DNA from: Toxoplasma gondii ME49
Lineage: Eukaryota; Apicomplexa; Conoidasida; Eucoccidiorida; Sarcocystidae
Length of the DNA stretch: 64,000 bases
Assembly (NCBI RefSeq): GCF_000006565.2
Contig: NC_031478.1
Location: forward strand, 4,364,212-4,428,211
Direction of reading: 5' to 3'
Shown: piece after piece, positions 34,876 to 47,964 of the stretch
How the letters are laid out: the number at the start of each line of letters is the position of its first letter
Position numbering within the stretch: the first letter of the stretch is position 1
Position numbers and translations under genes: made by a program
Notes under the pieces: generated by a model
The model's input: the letters and a program-made list of their open reading frames with translations, nothing else
What the model was told of the DNA's origin: nothing
The model's database searches: none

Positions 34876-37800
34876 GAGAATAAATTGTCTTTATTCGTTT
34901 CTAACAGGGTAGCGAAGCTATGTGACCTTCCGTACGCGCGGTGTTGACGTTGTAACTAGCGGGGGGAGCAGCCGGCCGCCCGGCGGACACCGTGCTGCGT
35001 TCCTACCGATTTCAGTGTCGGAGTGTAGTGGTCCTGTATTCTCTGTGTCCCAGGGTTTTCCTTGGGGCAGGAAATAAGAAGTGTGCCCAACTAGAACAAC
35101 ACCGTGACAAAAAACCATTAAGTCACAAAAATTCGTTCCTGTGCATCCTAAATTACCCGCAAATGTGGGAGGAAATTATCCAGACACAGCGGGTTGGTTC
35201 TGCTCTCCGAACACGTCCTGCTTGGACCTTGCCGAACACGGCCTGGTGATCGCAGGAAATGAGACTCGGTGCCGGTTGCGCCTGGACGAAGTCGCTTCTC
35301 TGCGATGTGGCGAGCTCCATTCTGTCTGCCAGCTCGCTAGCGCTCACTTTCGAAGAGAATGTAGCTCACGTAGAATCACAACAAGCATATACGTATTTGC
35401 CAAAGACACCACCGTTATACACTGGCAACTAGTCGGGACACCTAAGAAACGTGATTAATGCTGGTTTGCCATTCGTCTGCAAGGATTCATCTCCGAGACG
35501 CTGCTGTGCCGGCTGAGGGCCTGTAGCACCGTAAGACAACTGCTTCTATTACGAACATATTTGTTGAAAAGAGCGTCTTTGACAATGTCGCTTCCTCGAT
35601 CTGTGTACGCCACTTTGAGAGAGCCACCCTTTGCTTTTTGGAAATTTTGGGGAGGGAGATGTCATGTAGTTCAGTGGCCACTTTAGTCAGAAATACAAGT
35701 CAGATGATACCTACGATAAAACGGCCTGGTCTCTCGAAAGTTGCGGTGTTGTTTGCTGACCACTCTGCACTAGGTAGCATACCTCGTCATCCGTGATTAC
35801 ATCCCAAACACCGTAGACTACAACACCCATATTGCAGCCGAACCGTTGGAGCCACAACTAGTGTTTCCACTGCAGAGAGGGCACACTTCAGGAGCTTCCT
35901 GTCGGCTGCTTGAATTATTTCCACGATATAGCGAATCCGCTCACAAGCGAGTGACCGCGGTACGGGGTTTCAAAACGACACGCGCCACCTCCGAGTCAGA
36001 AGCACGTCTCTCCTCTTAATGCTGCACTGTTGGATCAGGGATACACCACATGATAAAGTGGAGTTGCTGACAACGCAGTTTTGAGGCGGTCCGCAGGCGT
36101 GACAATGATTCCAGCAAAGTTGTTGCCTCAAGAATGCGACTGTGCTCCCGTGGCGATAGTTGCGTCTCCAGGTTATTTACCAACTCGCCCTAACACCGAG
36201 GTATACTGTTGATCGACAACCTTACTTCTTCGCGTCACCTGAAATAGTGTCTAGAGCATATGGTTCAGCAGCCGCCGCAGGAACAGAGCGGTAGCTTGGA
36301 AGTTTCCCTTCTCAGCGTCCATGACGTTGATAGAAAACAGTCAACTTTCAAGTTGCAGCGCCGGAGATCGCTACGCGCGAGATAGATTCTAAGCCTGACG
36401 CGGTTCAAGTGTAAAATGACCATGCGCGCCCCAATAAGAGGATCCGCGGAATCCCTGCGCCTACCATGATGACTTGCTATAAAAAGCTGACGTTTTCTGC
36501 CTGCCCAGGTAGCAGCAGTAATACAGCAGATTCCAATCCCGAGTCACTCTGCAGGAGGAGCACAGGCTACTGAAGACGTAAGACTAAGCAGTTCCCCGTG
36601 ATCCGTCGTGTAACCTAACAGCGGACGTCGGCTACGGGTAACGAGCTGACGCGGTCACGCGGACCGGCACCCTCTCCCTGTGGTGCCCGTCCGGGAGCGG
36701 TTCCACCGACGAACTCCATTTCCTTTGCTGTTGAGAGCACGAAAATAGTTACGGCTCCAGCGAGGTCGCCAAACGCGTTTTCGAAAGCTCTCTAACACAA
36801 GAAAAGCAACTCTTTTCCTGGCCAATCGGCTCTTCACATATATTTGGGTTCAGGTAGCTGCTAGAACGGTGGAACGCTGCGGCTACATGCTCAAAGCTGA
36901 AAGAGATCAGGAACGTAAGACCAAGTACAGAAAACTTGACAGAGAATGGGAGAAGTCGACAGACCGCGTCTAGTTGGTTTGTGGCTACAAGAGACTAGAA
37001 CGGGAGCTGGCAGGCGACTGCCTGGAATCACCAGGGGTGAACTGGCCGGGGAGTGTCCCGGGGTTTCGCTTCACGGACGGAACAAGGCCAGGGGCTGTTG
37101 CATCCGCGGAGACAGTGTGCTGGTTTCCTATTTCCACGTTCGTTGGCTGCAGTTTGCGAGTTTGCTGTTCTGCATGTCTGTCGCCGATAACATACCTCGT
37201 TCCATTCGTGTTGATAACGGCACGGTGAATAACTGGCCGAAACAGGGAACATATTTATCAACCCCACCTGTTTGACAGGGGTCGACCACCCGCAGTCGTC
37301 TGAGCCCAAAGTGGAACGCACCGGCAACCGGAACGCGGCCGGCTTCCTGGCATGCGTCCGGTGTCCCCGTGCCGTGGGAAAGCGTGTCGCAGAGGGGCCG
37401 GTCCGTGCGGCCCCGAGAGGAAAAAGAGCCGCCTCTAGTTTTCTCGAAAAGTGGAAAAACCGACATGTCTGTGGTAGATGGGTCGTGCCATCCAAGCGGG
37501 TCCCTGCGGTCCTCGAGCATTCAAGTGATATCCCCTTTCTGTCACACGTCAGCCGCTCGACTGAACTCGACGTCGAGTAAAAATTTGACTGAAAGGGGGC
37601 ATGCGTAGTGTATCACAACGTCTCACGCGTTTGCTTGCGGTTTTTTTAATGGTTGATCCGCCTTAGAGGAATGGATCCTAGCTTCCGTCAGTGCCGCGCC
37701 CCGCTTTGGTGTGAGGCGGGCCACGAGGAAAATGCGGTGAAATCTTGGGTTGCGGTGGCAGACAACTTTTTTGCCAGTGAAGTTAGCTTCTTGCGGTTCG

Positions 37801-39297
37801 CATAACATGTCATGACCGGCTTCGTGATGAACCGTAATAGTACATCGTGGAAAAAGCTGGCCCTTTACGCGACAGCCCCTCTATGTTCCTCACCTGTACA
37901 CCGACGGTCTAACTGTGTCCCCTTATACATCGCGCGTGTCTCGAAAGCTCGTGTTCTCTACCGCAGACGCAAGGGACGTTTTGTCTGAGTTTCGGCACAC
38001 TGACTCTAAAGCAAATGGGAGACGAGGCATGTGAATTAACTGTGGAGTCGTGGATGATGCCCTTTACTACCCGTGCTGCGACACCAGCCCTGTGAGTCCA
38101 ACGGTTAGCCCCCGACACGCGTGTTCTGTTTGTTTGATTAGGCACGCCCTGGCCACAGACTTGATATCGTGGCAGGAGTGTTTCACGTTGGTGTGCAACA
38201 CTCGAGGAACCGTATATAAACTGATGCGGCGTCGGAAAAACGGGGAAAACATGCCTTTCCCAGTAGCATAGGCGTGCCCAGAATAATACAGCTCACCGTC
38301 GCATGTTCGGAGGTTCGGAGAATGTGCTGAGTGACGCACCTTGCCCCCGAATTTATATACGTTCGTGGTCGTGGCCTTTTTTTGTCCCGTTTCAGTGTGA
38401 ACATTACATGCGCTTCCGCGATATAAGCGTGGACCGGGCGCGACACCGGTAGTCACCCTCATTGTGAATCCTGGTGTGGATTTTCACTGTCGCAGAGCTT
38501 CCGCAGGCCGAAATTCCGCTACTTCTCTGTTTCCGTGGAACAGGCCAAAGCCCATTATCTGCTGAGTTTATAGATAATTAGAATAGCGGACTCCATCGGG
38601 GTCGGGTCTTTAACGGACAGAGGCTCCCTCCCGTTGCAGTACCCGGGAATCGAACTGAGTTATCGCTACAGGAGGCTGGCTGACGGGCGTAGCTGCGTAA
38701 GGACGGCGCCTGTTGCGGCGCAGGCGTTAAAGGCTTTTTCGTTGGTGCCTCGTCATATTGTCTGCTGCGCGCAACAACGATTTCCTCGAGGCAGCAGTCG
38801 GGGAGTCGATACGCCAGACACTTGGTGGTGCACGTGGTTCGTTCTCTTTCTTTGGGTTGCTGCGTTCATGCCATTCGACTTGTTTCAGCTGGCGCGGCTG
38901 TGGTGTGCTCCGCCATTTTGACGCACATTTAACGATACTTGGTTTCGTCAGAATTTCACAGCACGAGAGTGGAGGCTTTCCTGACTTGAAGGTCCACACG
39001 TGTGGAGCCCCGCACATCCAGTTTGGATCCTGCATTTTGTAAAGCTGACCCAGTGCCTGGCGGGTCAGAAGCCGTTCTGAACCGTATGAAGTTGCCACAG
39101 TGAACCAGCCGGCGCCTTGTGGGTCTGTTCGATTGAGATGAAACAGAGCGCCGATCTGTACTTGTGAAGAGAGCATCAAGTGGCCTTCAAAGCAGCCACA
39201 CCGTCGATGCCGTTGTCGGGAAAGAGTGTCGTGGTTTTCGTTCAGCCGGTGATCCGGAGCCAGAGTGGCGACCGTTTTTTAATCACATGTAGGCGTT
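34876..39297. other. Gene-poor region (4.4 kb)
   Basis: This is the 3' flank of RPS15A and upstream flank of the zinc-finger gene. No ORF exceeds about 155 codons, none has family motifs, and I find no tRNA or rRNA signature. It could include UTRs or non-coding transcripts, but nothing in the sequence proves it. Confidence 0.5.
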
Positions 39298-40203
39298 ATG
39301 GAGAGCATTGTGTCGGAGGTCGCACAAAAGACCGTCCTCATTCTCGTTGACGAGTTCATTTCCCAGGGGGATGAGGCGCCTCTCGATCGAACGGTCGAAA
39401 TTCTGCAGATCGCGCTTCTGTCGTGCGAAGCGAAGAAGTCGGCCGCCAAATGTCTGAGCGCCGGTCCCGGCGGATCAGGTTCATCTGAGGCAGCTCCTCT
39501 TCTCTCCGACGGGCAACCAGTGGACGGTCTCACGAGGACACGAGAGGCTCTAGCGAACTCTGCGTCGAGAAGTAGCTCTGCTGGACAAGCAGAAGTAGGG
39601 AGTTCCCGGCGCACGCAGGGACAGGTGCTCGGAGGTGGAGTGCACTTTGCTGCACCCCGTGTTCTGGTCCCTCCTGAAAACTTGAAAAACCCCTCGTCGT
39701 TCTTGAAAATATACGGGGACCCCCTCTGCTTTGCCGGATCGCGCAACCTGGTTGCTGGTTGTCGAGGAAACTGGAAATGCGCCAAGTGCGGCACCGTCAA
39801 CTTCCCTCGGAGGTTCCGCTGTAAGCAGTGCGACAAGGAACGGGACGAGGAAGGTCACCGCATCGTTCTCGAATATGCAAAGACCGTTTATCAGCAGTAT
39901 CTGGCAGCAGGCTTGTGGCCTGTGAGTCGGGGAGAAAGCAACGATGCGCCTCCACCCGTGACTCTCTATGCGAGTCCCCGAGCGTGTCGTCGCCTCAAAA
40001 ATGCGGGCGCGGGAGAGGCTCGTAAGTGGCGATGGAAACGGCGTGGGGGCAACGGAAAGGGCCAAAATGGAGGAAACGATGTGTGTGTGAATGAGACTGT
40101 CGAGAGAAATGCGCTTGGCGACTCGAATCAGGTCCAGCGTAGAGAGGACCCAGGAACCGAAGCACCCGGAGAAGACGCTGTGCCGACTGGCCGGTTTACG
40201 TGA
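39298..40203 (+). CDS. RanBP2-type zinc-finger protein, single exon
   Basis: An intronless 301-aa ORF from ATG 39298. One RanBP2-type zinc finger is clear: Trp159, Cys161, Cys164, Asn168, Cys175, Cys178 (W-x-C-x2-C-x3-N-x6-C-x2-C, in GNWKCAKCGTVNFPRRFRCK). Fingers of this class bind single-stranded RNA (ZRANB2 and FUS type) or ubiquitin; the Asn and the basic residues between the cysteines fit RNA binding better. The first 45 residues form a predicted helical region (VLILVDEFISQGDEAPLDRT). A Ser/Gly-rich linker follows, and after the finger come a helix (YAKTVYQQYLAAGLWP) and a basic Gly-rich tail (RKWRWKRRGGNGKGQNGG). An RNA-processing role is inferred only. No partner gene is adjacent. Confidence 0.85.
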   Translation: MESIVSEVAQKTVLILVDEFISQGDEAPLDRTVEILQIALLSCEAKKSAAKCLSAGPGGSGSSEAAPLLSDGQPVDGLTRTREALANSASRSSSAGQAEVGSSRRTQGQVLGGGVHFAAPRVLVPPENLKNPSSFLKIYGDPLCFAGSRNLVAGCRGNWKCAKCGTVNFPRRFRCKQCDKERDEEGHRIVLEYAKTVYQQYLAAGLWPVSRGESNDAPPPVTLYASPRACRRLKNAGAGEARKWRWKRRGGNGKGQNGGNDVCVNETVERNALGDSNQVQRREDPGTEAPGEDAVPTGRFT

Positions 40204-43200
40204 AGGAGGTTCAGGTAGTGCTGGAGAACTGAGGCCGACACCAGGAGATAGTACTCTTTTTCAAGTGCGCTAGAGGTGCTTGTGTGGGGAAGGAACCGGG
40301 GGTACAGTACCCTAGATTGAAGCGAGTCCGCGACGATCCGCCGTGCCAGTCGATAATGCCGCCAGGAGCGAGGGTATTGGATTGTTTAAAGATGACTGGT
40401 GCTGTGATTTATGTGAGAATATTGCAAAGCAAACGATGCGGCGCATCTGGTGTAAAGCTCCTGTGGCAGATTGTCTATGCGAGCCGGAATGTCAATTTTA
40501 ACTTTGTGAAGTAGGTGAGGGTAACTGCACCTCACTGAATTCCTGTTTTGATGAATATTTCGAGCCAATCGTTTCAGGTTTGGTATGCTGCGGATCGCGG
40601 GGGCCCCCTTGACGCTCGAAGCCTGACGCCAACGGGCCTCACTGTGCGGACAACACAGCTGTACAAGCTTCGTTGGCTGCCGACATGGTCGACCGGGCGG
40701 GACTACTGTAATGTAACGTCGTTTGAGATGTTCTGTTCTTGGACGTTGGCCGTGCCACGCGTGTTGTACGAGAACAAAACTATCATTGGCGATTAGGTCC
40801 TGCCGGTCCTGTGTTTGGCTGTTTGTCACGGCTTCCTTCATGGCCCAAGTGGCGTTTTGTTCATGGGGCGAGTAGAAATCTTTTTTAAGGGAATCAACGT
40901 CTGTGGCTGTGGTTGCCGCTGCTTGTGGGCGGCCCCCAAAAGGCTGAGTTGATGCTGGTCCGCGCGGTGGGTGGTGGTACGATGTGTCATGTTACTTGCT
41001 GTGGACAAGAAACTCGTCGTGCAGTGATTATCTTCCTCGTTGAAATGTGGGAGGTTTACATTTGTTGTTTCGGGAAAATACAGTTATGCCGAATGCTTTC
41101 GCTGTCATGGTAGCGCGACAGAACCTGGATTGGGTTTTTCGGTTTTTGTTCGGGAGACGTTTGCCGTGTGACGGTCTGATTGATGTTTCGACGTCTTTTT
41201 TTCCACCCAAACGTGCCGCTCCATGAGACGGCAGGTTGCGAAGCAACCTCGTTCCTGTCGGCAAGTCTGGATGGCCCCTTCTCTACAGTTTGTGAACGAC
41301 CATTTCCCGAGGTTTTAAAAGTACATCGGGCGATGGTGTGCTGATCATCCAAGCTGGAAGCAAGCTTATTAGTGGCTGATCGCGAGGGAATGATCAGGTG
41401 ACTGAGGGACCACGTGACTGCCGAGAGTGACCTAAAGAATTTTGAATCGTTTTGCCGTTGACGACGGCAATTCGGTAGCGGATCACATTTGTCATCTCGT
41501 CGAATTTTACTAAAACGATGTTTCATCCTGCGAGATGACTTTTTTTGGTTCCATGACAAAAGCGCCGTAGTATATTTGACCCGGGTTAAGTGTTGAAGGT
41601 AGCGTTGGTTTGTAATTCGTTAACCATGTGCGTTGCGACGATTCAACGGTGTGTACAGAATAATACAGCCGTGTGACGTTGTGACAGCCGGGGGGAGGGG
41701 GATCCCTTTGATTCTGTGTGTCGGGTTATTGTGCCCTGGGTGCGCAAACGACGAAGAATGTTCAAGGCTTTCCTTTTCTTACATTTAGTTTAAGCTTGGC
41801 CACCGTGTTCTTACGGGTGAGAACTTGTGAAAGCCTGCTCCGGTCCATTCCCCTTACATGGATTCCTATCCTGATTACCGTTTTTGTGTTTTTCTCCGGC
41901 AAAGAACCTCTTGTGAAAGGAGTTTACTGTTGTGGGTTTAAAAAAGTTTTGTTGTTTTTCCGCTAAGAAACAAGTCTGCAGTGACTATCCCGTCTCACCC
42001 TCGGTTTCCCGAAATCTTCATTGCCGGCGTGGAACTGCCCTCTGGCAACTGGCGCATCTATAAAGTAAGACTACAAGCATGGTAATGATGCGCTGCGTAA
42101 TGTGCAGTGAGTGTAAATGTTGCACTTCATGCTTCGTAGGGATGGCGTTTTTACGGGACGCGTGAACCGACGGGGGATAACTTGTAGGGGGAGCCTAGCC
42201 GATATTTACGATGTGTTTCGGGTGGTCGTTGACGACAACGATGTTGCAAGAGCACAATTTTCCGTGACCTTTTTTAGGACCTTAGTGTAAAGTTTTGAAA
42301 ATATAAATTCATTAAGACTTTGCAGTGGAGGCGCAGTTCATCATGCAGTGTAACTCGCATCTCTCTCTCTCTACAACGCCGGCGGCACTGTTCCAGGTGT
42401 TGGCGTCGTGGTGACACTGCTGCCTTCGAAAATGAATTGTGACTGATAATTATGGGTCAGTACCCTTGCACTACCAACATGCTGCCAGGTTATGAAAACA
42501 ATTCACTTTCTTTGATGTTGCTTGTTCACTGCTTTAGCGACAACGAATGAAAGTTTTTGGAAGTAGTTACCCCGCAGTTCAACTGTCGACTTTTTGTCAA
42601 CGTTTCTCCACGGAACTGGAACATAACCCGGCAACTCGTGGTGTCGCCGTGGTCGTGCTGTATGGCACAAAATCGCTATTTTTTGAATGGCTTTGAAGCA
42701 AACAGAGAATATGACTGAAGTGGGTCCATTTCGTTGGGCAAGGTATGTACAGCTTGAAGCAGATCCGTACACAGCAGGAGATACCAGCAATCGATCGCGT
42801 AAAAGCTCAGATGTGACCCCACACTGATGGTGCAAGTATATCCGAAGGACCCCCGCCATAAGTCGTGCCTACATCCACCGAAATATCGGAGTGGAGTTTG
42901 GACACCAGCACGGAAATACAGTAAAACAGGAGCTCGCCAGCCCTAGGGTCACACACGTGTTTGCACCTGCCGCTCAGTTTGTACAGGAGGCACTGCAGAC
43001 CGATTGGGTGAAGTGTTGAACCGATAGTTGAGTTGAGCAAATGCTCAATGCCCGTTCACCTCGAAGGTTGTCGACAGAAGTGTTCAGCCTGGCAACTAGA
43101 ACGCATAATTATAAAACGAAAGATTTACTGCACCTTGAAGTTCATACCAACAGCATCTCGCGTCTAGCTCACATAGGACTTACTATTCGTGTGTGCTCTG

Positions 43201-44108
43201 TCATAGCCTGATCACGTCCGGGGGCAAAGCGTACTTGTGGCCAGTTGGCGTAGTCCTTCGAGGCCGCTAGTAGTTGTGCTTTTGTCGCGGTCCGTGCGAG
43301 TTTGCCGGGTTCATGAATTCATTTTCGACGGCGCGGTCTCTGGTCTGCGAGTCAGAATTATCCAAGAACACTGGTGATAAAGTTCCCCCTCATCAGAGGC
43401 GCTGACCAGCTCATCGGTGACGACGTTTCTCCGCGCAAGACCGCGTAGGAATGCCCTGTATAGCTACGAGAAGTGACAGCCAGCTGTGCTTCAGATCCGT
43501 ACAATTTTTTGAGAAAAGCTAGTTTCAATGGAAGGGAAATGTACACCCGAAATCTCCGTAGGCTCGGCAGTATTTCCTCGACGCCGAAACACCACATTAT
43601 TCTAATGAGACTCGGCTTCTCGATGTTTCCGTGTGGGTCAGGTGGCAGAGAGAAGGGAGAATAGACACACAGAAGCTGAAAGAATTGCCACTTGAACTTA
43701 TTGACGTGTAATTCCATGACAGAATGCGGTCTCTGGCATCCGCTTCAAGCATGAGTGCGCGTCTAGAATAGCCTGAAGTGCTGAACTAACGCCAGTAGTA
43801 CGTATGATCTGCTTTTCACTCGTTCTCGCCAGAGATCATTGCCAGCCACTATATTTGCTAGGGTAACGTGGCTATCACACGATGCAGTAGGGTGCAGATT
43901 TCGCTGTCGCAATTTCACGAAGAGAGACAGTGCGACGGCTGGACCATCATAATTACAAAAACACGGTACATTGAAGGCAAGGGTCTATGAAAAACAGAAA
44001 AGTTTGTACGTATCAACATGTTCTATAAAAACGTAAATTTTAAGACACCAAAAACATGTTTAGGGTACAAAGAATGACCAAAATCAGGTACGACTGCTTT
44101 TTCAAATA
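40204..44108. other. Gene-poor region between convergent genes (3.9 kb)
   Basis: This lies between the 3' ends of the plus-strand zinc-finger gene and the minus-strand coiled-coil gene, so both 3' UTRs should be here. Open frames are short (167 codons at most) and unrelated to anything I recognise. No RNA gene is evident. Confidence 0.5.
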
Positions 44109-46135
44109 CTAATCGTCAAATAAACTATTCTTGTTGGCGGGGCCACTGTCATCTCCAAAAAGAGAGCTGCTTCGAGCCTGCCCGCTGATTAAGTTGCTCA
44201 TGATATTCTTGCGCTTCTCTTCGAGCTCTTCTCGGCGCCGCTGTTCCTCTGCGGCTCTACGAGCTGCTTCTTCTTGCCTGCACAAAAAACCATCACCGTG
44301 AAAGAATCGTCCAACTACCCGTTCGAGGTGGCAGTCTGTGGCCTAGAAGCTACAGAAGCTACGAATACGGACATCAAATCCGCAAAAATCAGCAAGAGCA
44401 TCCGACGCCGCCTGAAGCGAGTCGCTCACCTCTTTCGTTCCTGCTCTTCCTTTCGTTTCCGTTCTTCTTCTTTCCTTCTTTCCATAGCTCTGAGCTCCTC
44501 GAGGCGTTTTCTTTCTAGAGCTTCCGCTTCCGCTGCACGCTGAGCTTCTAGAGCGTTACGGTGAGCCACAGATCTATCTGAGCATCATCCGAAAGACAAG
44601 CAACATGCTACTAAACATTGAGTCGCGGCTTGCGGCCAACTGCGTGGAGACATCAAACACATCGGTTGTGTATTTCCGATGATATTACCAGAGTGTCTGG
44701 CTCCACGTTCCTATTCATTTTTCCTGAATCACGCGTGAGTGACAGTCACCACCTCAACATCTACAAGTGTCCCACCATTCGTCAACAGACCTCGAGCACG
44801 TTTCAACAGACTCAGTTCTATGAAGACGCTCAAGCATGCACCGCCATCTGAAACCCTCTATGTCACTCCCTCATCTGTATTCGAATACACTCATCAAACG
44901 CAATCACACGCGCTCTTTGAGCATGCCATCGGAATATTCACCTTCGACGTGGTTGTAGCGTGGTGCTCTGGAACCCGCAAGCGGGGCCGGGTCCTGCGAG
45001 CTTCCTCTAGGGAGAGGGGGCGGAACAATGCGGCCGCGGGCGAGGTCTGCGGTTTGTGATCTTCCGTCCCCAGCGACAGAGCCAGCGAAATTGACCGAGG
45101 TTTGCAGTTCAGGCGACGTTCGCCCTCCAGCTATCGAGTCCAGCTTCGCTGACATCTCACTAACTCTGTAGGGTACAGCGCATTCGAAATGGGAGCCCAA
45201 TTCAAGACGCGGGTTGAACAACTGAATGAGACATAATAGTGGTCTCACACGGGCTACCAGAGGCAACAACGCACTGTATGTGACACTTACAAGCTTGTCA
45301 AGGTCTTTAATTGGGCTGCTTGCTGTTCAAGCTGTCGCTGCATCATCTGCACTGCTCGGTTCATCTGACCAAGCAAGCCAGAGTTGTCAGAGTTGGAAGC
45401 CAATAGGATATCGCTCATTCCGTCGGTCAGCGCAGCCACATCTCGAGCTCCGGTGCCGAATTCATTCATGCGATCGCCCTGTGGTTGGTCGCCACGGCTA
45501 CAGCCCCCCGCCATAAACTGCACAGCTAACGAGTTCTCTTCTGCACAACCTGGGTCAGCGTACGTGCCTCTGTACTTGCTGTAGGAGTGGCTTTGACCTG
45601 TAGTATTTGAATCGTAACTGCGGGGTGTTGTCCCTGAGTCGCGGTCTGAACGAAGGCTGTGTGACGATTGGTCGCTCGTATTAAACGTGGGCGGTGTTCC
45701 ACCGTATCTGCGACCCGGTGCGACCGGATCGAGATTCGTCTGGTTATGAGTGGTCGGACTGTCGCGATCCGGACCAGATGCACTGAAATCTAAAGACCCT
45801 CCCACGGCGGGATCCACGCGTGACCGGGGGCTTTGGGATCCAGCAGCGGTTGAGCGTTGCTCCGCTGACTTCGCTTCTGTAAAGTGACTCTCTGTCTGAA
45901 CAACCTCGAAGTCGCACAAATCGGGACCATCCATGGAAGGAAACAAGCTCTTTTCTTCTTTAGGAATTCCTTCCGAACTTCCGGTGAACTGCTGGGCCTG
46001 CTGCGTTCCCATGAAGAAGCCCTGAGGCTGCCCCAGTACGGGTGCGTCTTCTGCGGAGAACATTGCGCGCGTGGAGGAGCGGTTTGATCCGGGTGAATCC
46101 GAAAGTTTGGAAGTGCACTCCAAATCTACTCGAGC
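44109..46135 (-). CDS. Coiled-coil protein with charged C-terminal helix, 5' end unresolved
   Basis: I do not recognise the family. Four exons join in phase: 45291-46135, 44942-45165, 44430-44577 and 44109-44277 (461 codons plus stop). The first part is Ser/Gln/Asp-rich and probably disordered. It is followed by MNRAVQMMQRQLEQQAAQLK and VSEMSAKLDSIA, a predicted coiled coil, then another disordered stretch. Next comes a roughly 75-residue Glu/Lys/Arg/Ala helix (for example ERKRLEELRAMERRKEEERK) of the single-alpha-helix type. The C terminus is SLFGDDSG and NSLFDD, a repeated LF-acidic motif. The first exon may begin at the acceptor before 46135, or further out at about 46190. An in-frame ATG at 46063 could be the true start (437 aa). 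A frame at about 47330-47540 on the same strand contains NLFDNPSMSKPGG, so additional 5' exons are possible. Confidence 0.6.
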
Positions 46136-47964
46136 CTTATTTTGAAGAGAGGAAGAGCAAAGGAAGTCAAGAACTAAAGGGTACTGCCCTGCGGAAGCCG
46201 GCGTGCACGGGGGTGGCAGTAAGAGACCTGGGGAGTCAATACACATACAAAAAAACATAGAAGCCCGAAACCCATCAATAGCGACTGGACAGAGGAGAAT
46301 CTTGCAGTCAACAACTAAAGGAACGGTCCATCCTCTCGCGAATAATCCGTTGTTTAGTCTTGCCTGATGGACAGTTGAAACGCATGTAGTTTCCTTGGGC
46401 CTGGCAGCGAGAATTTCACCACCTGTTCGCCACGTTCCCCGACACATCAAAAACTCCAGCAAAAAAGTTACGAAGACGGATTTTTTGCCGCGGCAACGAG
46501 AAAAGAAGGCCATGCATTGACTGAAGACGACCGAAGTCACGCGTATACAGCTCGGTGGCCGACTGTTGGGTGGACGATCTGTGGTCCTGCCCCTGCTTCT
46601 CTATAATATTAACTCGTTGTGATACAGAGGAATCTAGGCACGTCAGAAACACGAAAACATACGTTTTCCTGCGTGTTTAAAAGGAAGCCACTGCGTATCG
46701 CTATAACTAGTGTCGCAAAGTCCCTCCCATATTCTGGTGTTGTCAGTACCCGCAGGGGGGTGTGACGCTGCAACAGGTCAAGTACGGCGCCTTCAGGGGG
46801 GCGGCCACGGGGACGGGGGGGAGGGTGATGCCGGCTATGCAAAATCGAGTTCGACGAAGCTGTTACGAACTCAGAACTCTTGTTTCTGTGTATGAACAGT
46901 GGATATGTTAACATCAGCTGTGTCCAGGCAAGCCGTCCAAGCTTACCACACTAGCGGTGGCAGCTTTTTGCAGAGTGGCGGAGGCGTAGTTTCACGAAAG
47001 TCCAACATGACTCGTGTTCTCAGTCTCAGGTAGTCAGTTGGCACCATACTGATCACCAAAATTATGTTTCACTCAAGCCAGCACAGACGGCTACGGCTGT
47101 CTCCGGCGGCATACAGTCGTATGGCTGTGCAATTGGGCGGAGTGGCACCGAGGTCATTTTGTCAATTTACACCAACCTTCGAGTAAAGCTTGACTTCCTC
47201 AACACCGCTATCCAAGATCTTCCCCTTTTTGACAGGGACACTTGCTTTAAGCTCTTCAGCATGAGTCAAAACAGCAGAAGAACAACGGTGCAAGTCATGC
47301 TTTTGCCTCCTCCGTTTGACTGTGGCCATAAAAAATTGGGCCAATAAGAGTAAACCAGCAAGCAACGCGGTAAACTTTGTAAAAAATGTTCCGACGTGGT
47401 TCCTGCCACAATTTTCTCAATTCCGTACTCAGGAGCTCGCGCGTCAACGGTCGATGAACGTTGTTCCAGGCTGTTTTCTTGCCTTCCTCCCGGCTTGCTC
47501 ATGCTCGGATTATCAAACAGGTTGCAAGATGACAGACATTCTGTCACATTTGTTCACGTCTGGAGGATTGTCCCTCAGACCATTTGCATGTGTCCATCCA
47601 CTTGTACTTCGAGTAAGGCAGCTTAATTAGTTATTGAAATGTGGAAATGAAGAATTGGAACGGCATGCGAGAGAGGTGGGTTTGAGGTTCCGATTATGCT
47701 GAAATGCAACTGGGTAGTTCGCGTGGCACTGCGAGATGTGGTCGCAAATCGGGGAGCAACCTGTAGATTGTCATCAAGACTGCCTTTAAGCAATTCATTC
47801 CAGTCTAAAGCAGATTCTTAGGGCGAACATAGCCCAGTTAATAATACGTGCAGGGTGCCCACAGCGACCGGCATCTCACACATCTCTTTTATATTTACAA
47901 ACACGAGTCCGAAAGCAGAAAACACAGTACACAGGCTTCGCCCGTTGCATTCAGAGCAGAGTTG
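46136..47964. other. Unresolved interval between two minus-strand genes
   Basis: This may contain 5' exons or the promoter of the coiled-coil gene below 46135. An open minus-strand frame continues from 46135 to 46540 but its composition (Phe/Cys/Leu-rich) does not look coding. Another at 47266-47547 includes NLFDNPSMSKPGG and may be an exon, but no donor/acceptor pair restores phase convincingly. Confidence 0.35.

Noticed and set aside
38630..38690. Sequence resembling a tRNA T-loop on the minus strand (GTTCGATTC)
   Set aside because: The flanking bases do not form the 5-bp T stem and no acceptor or anticodon arm can be built around it.
45287..46540. Full 417-codon ORF as one exon starting at 46540
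   Set aside because: The part above about 46190 is Phe/Cys/Leu-rich and unlike the Ser/Gln-rich downstream part. A pyrimidine-rich acceptor near 46135 explains the boundary better.
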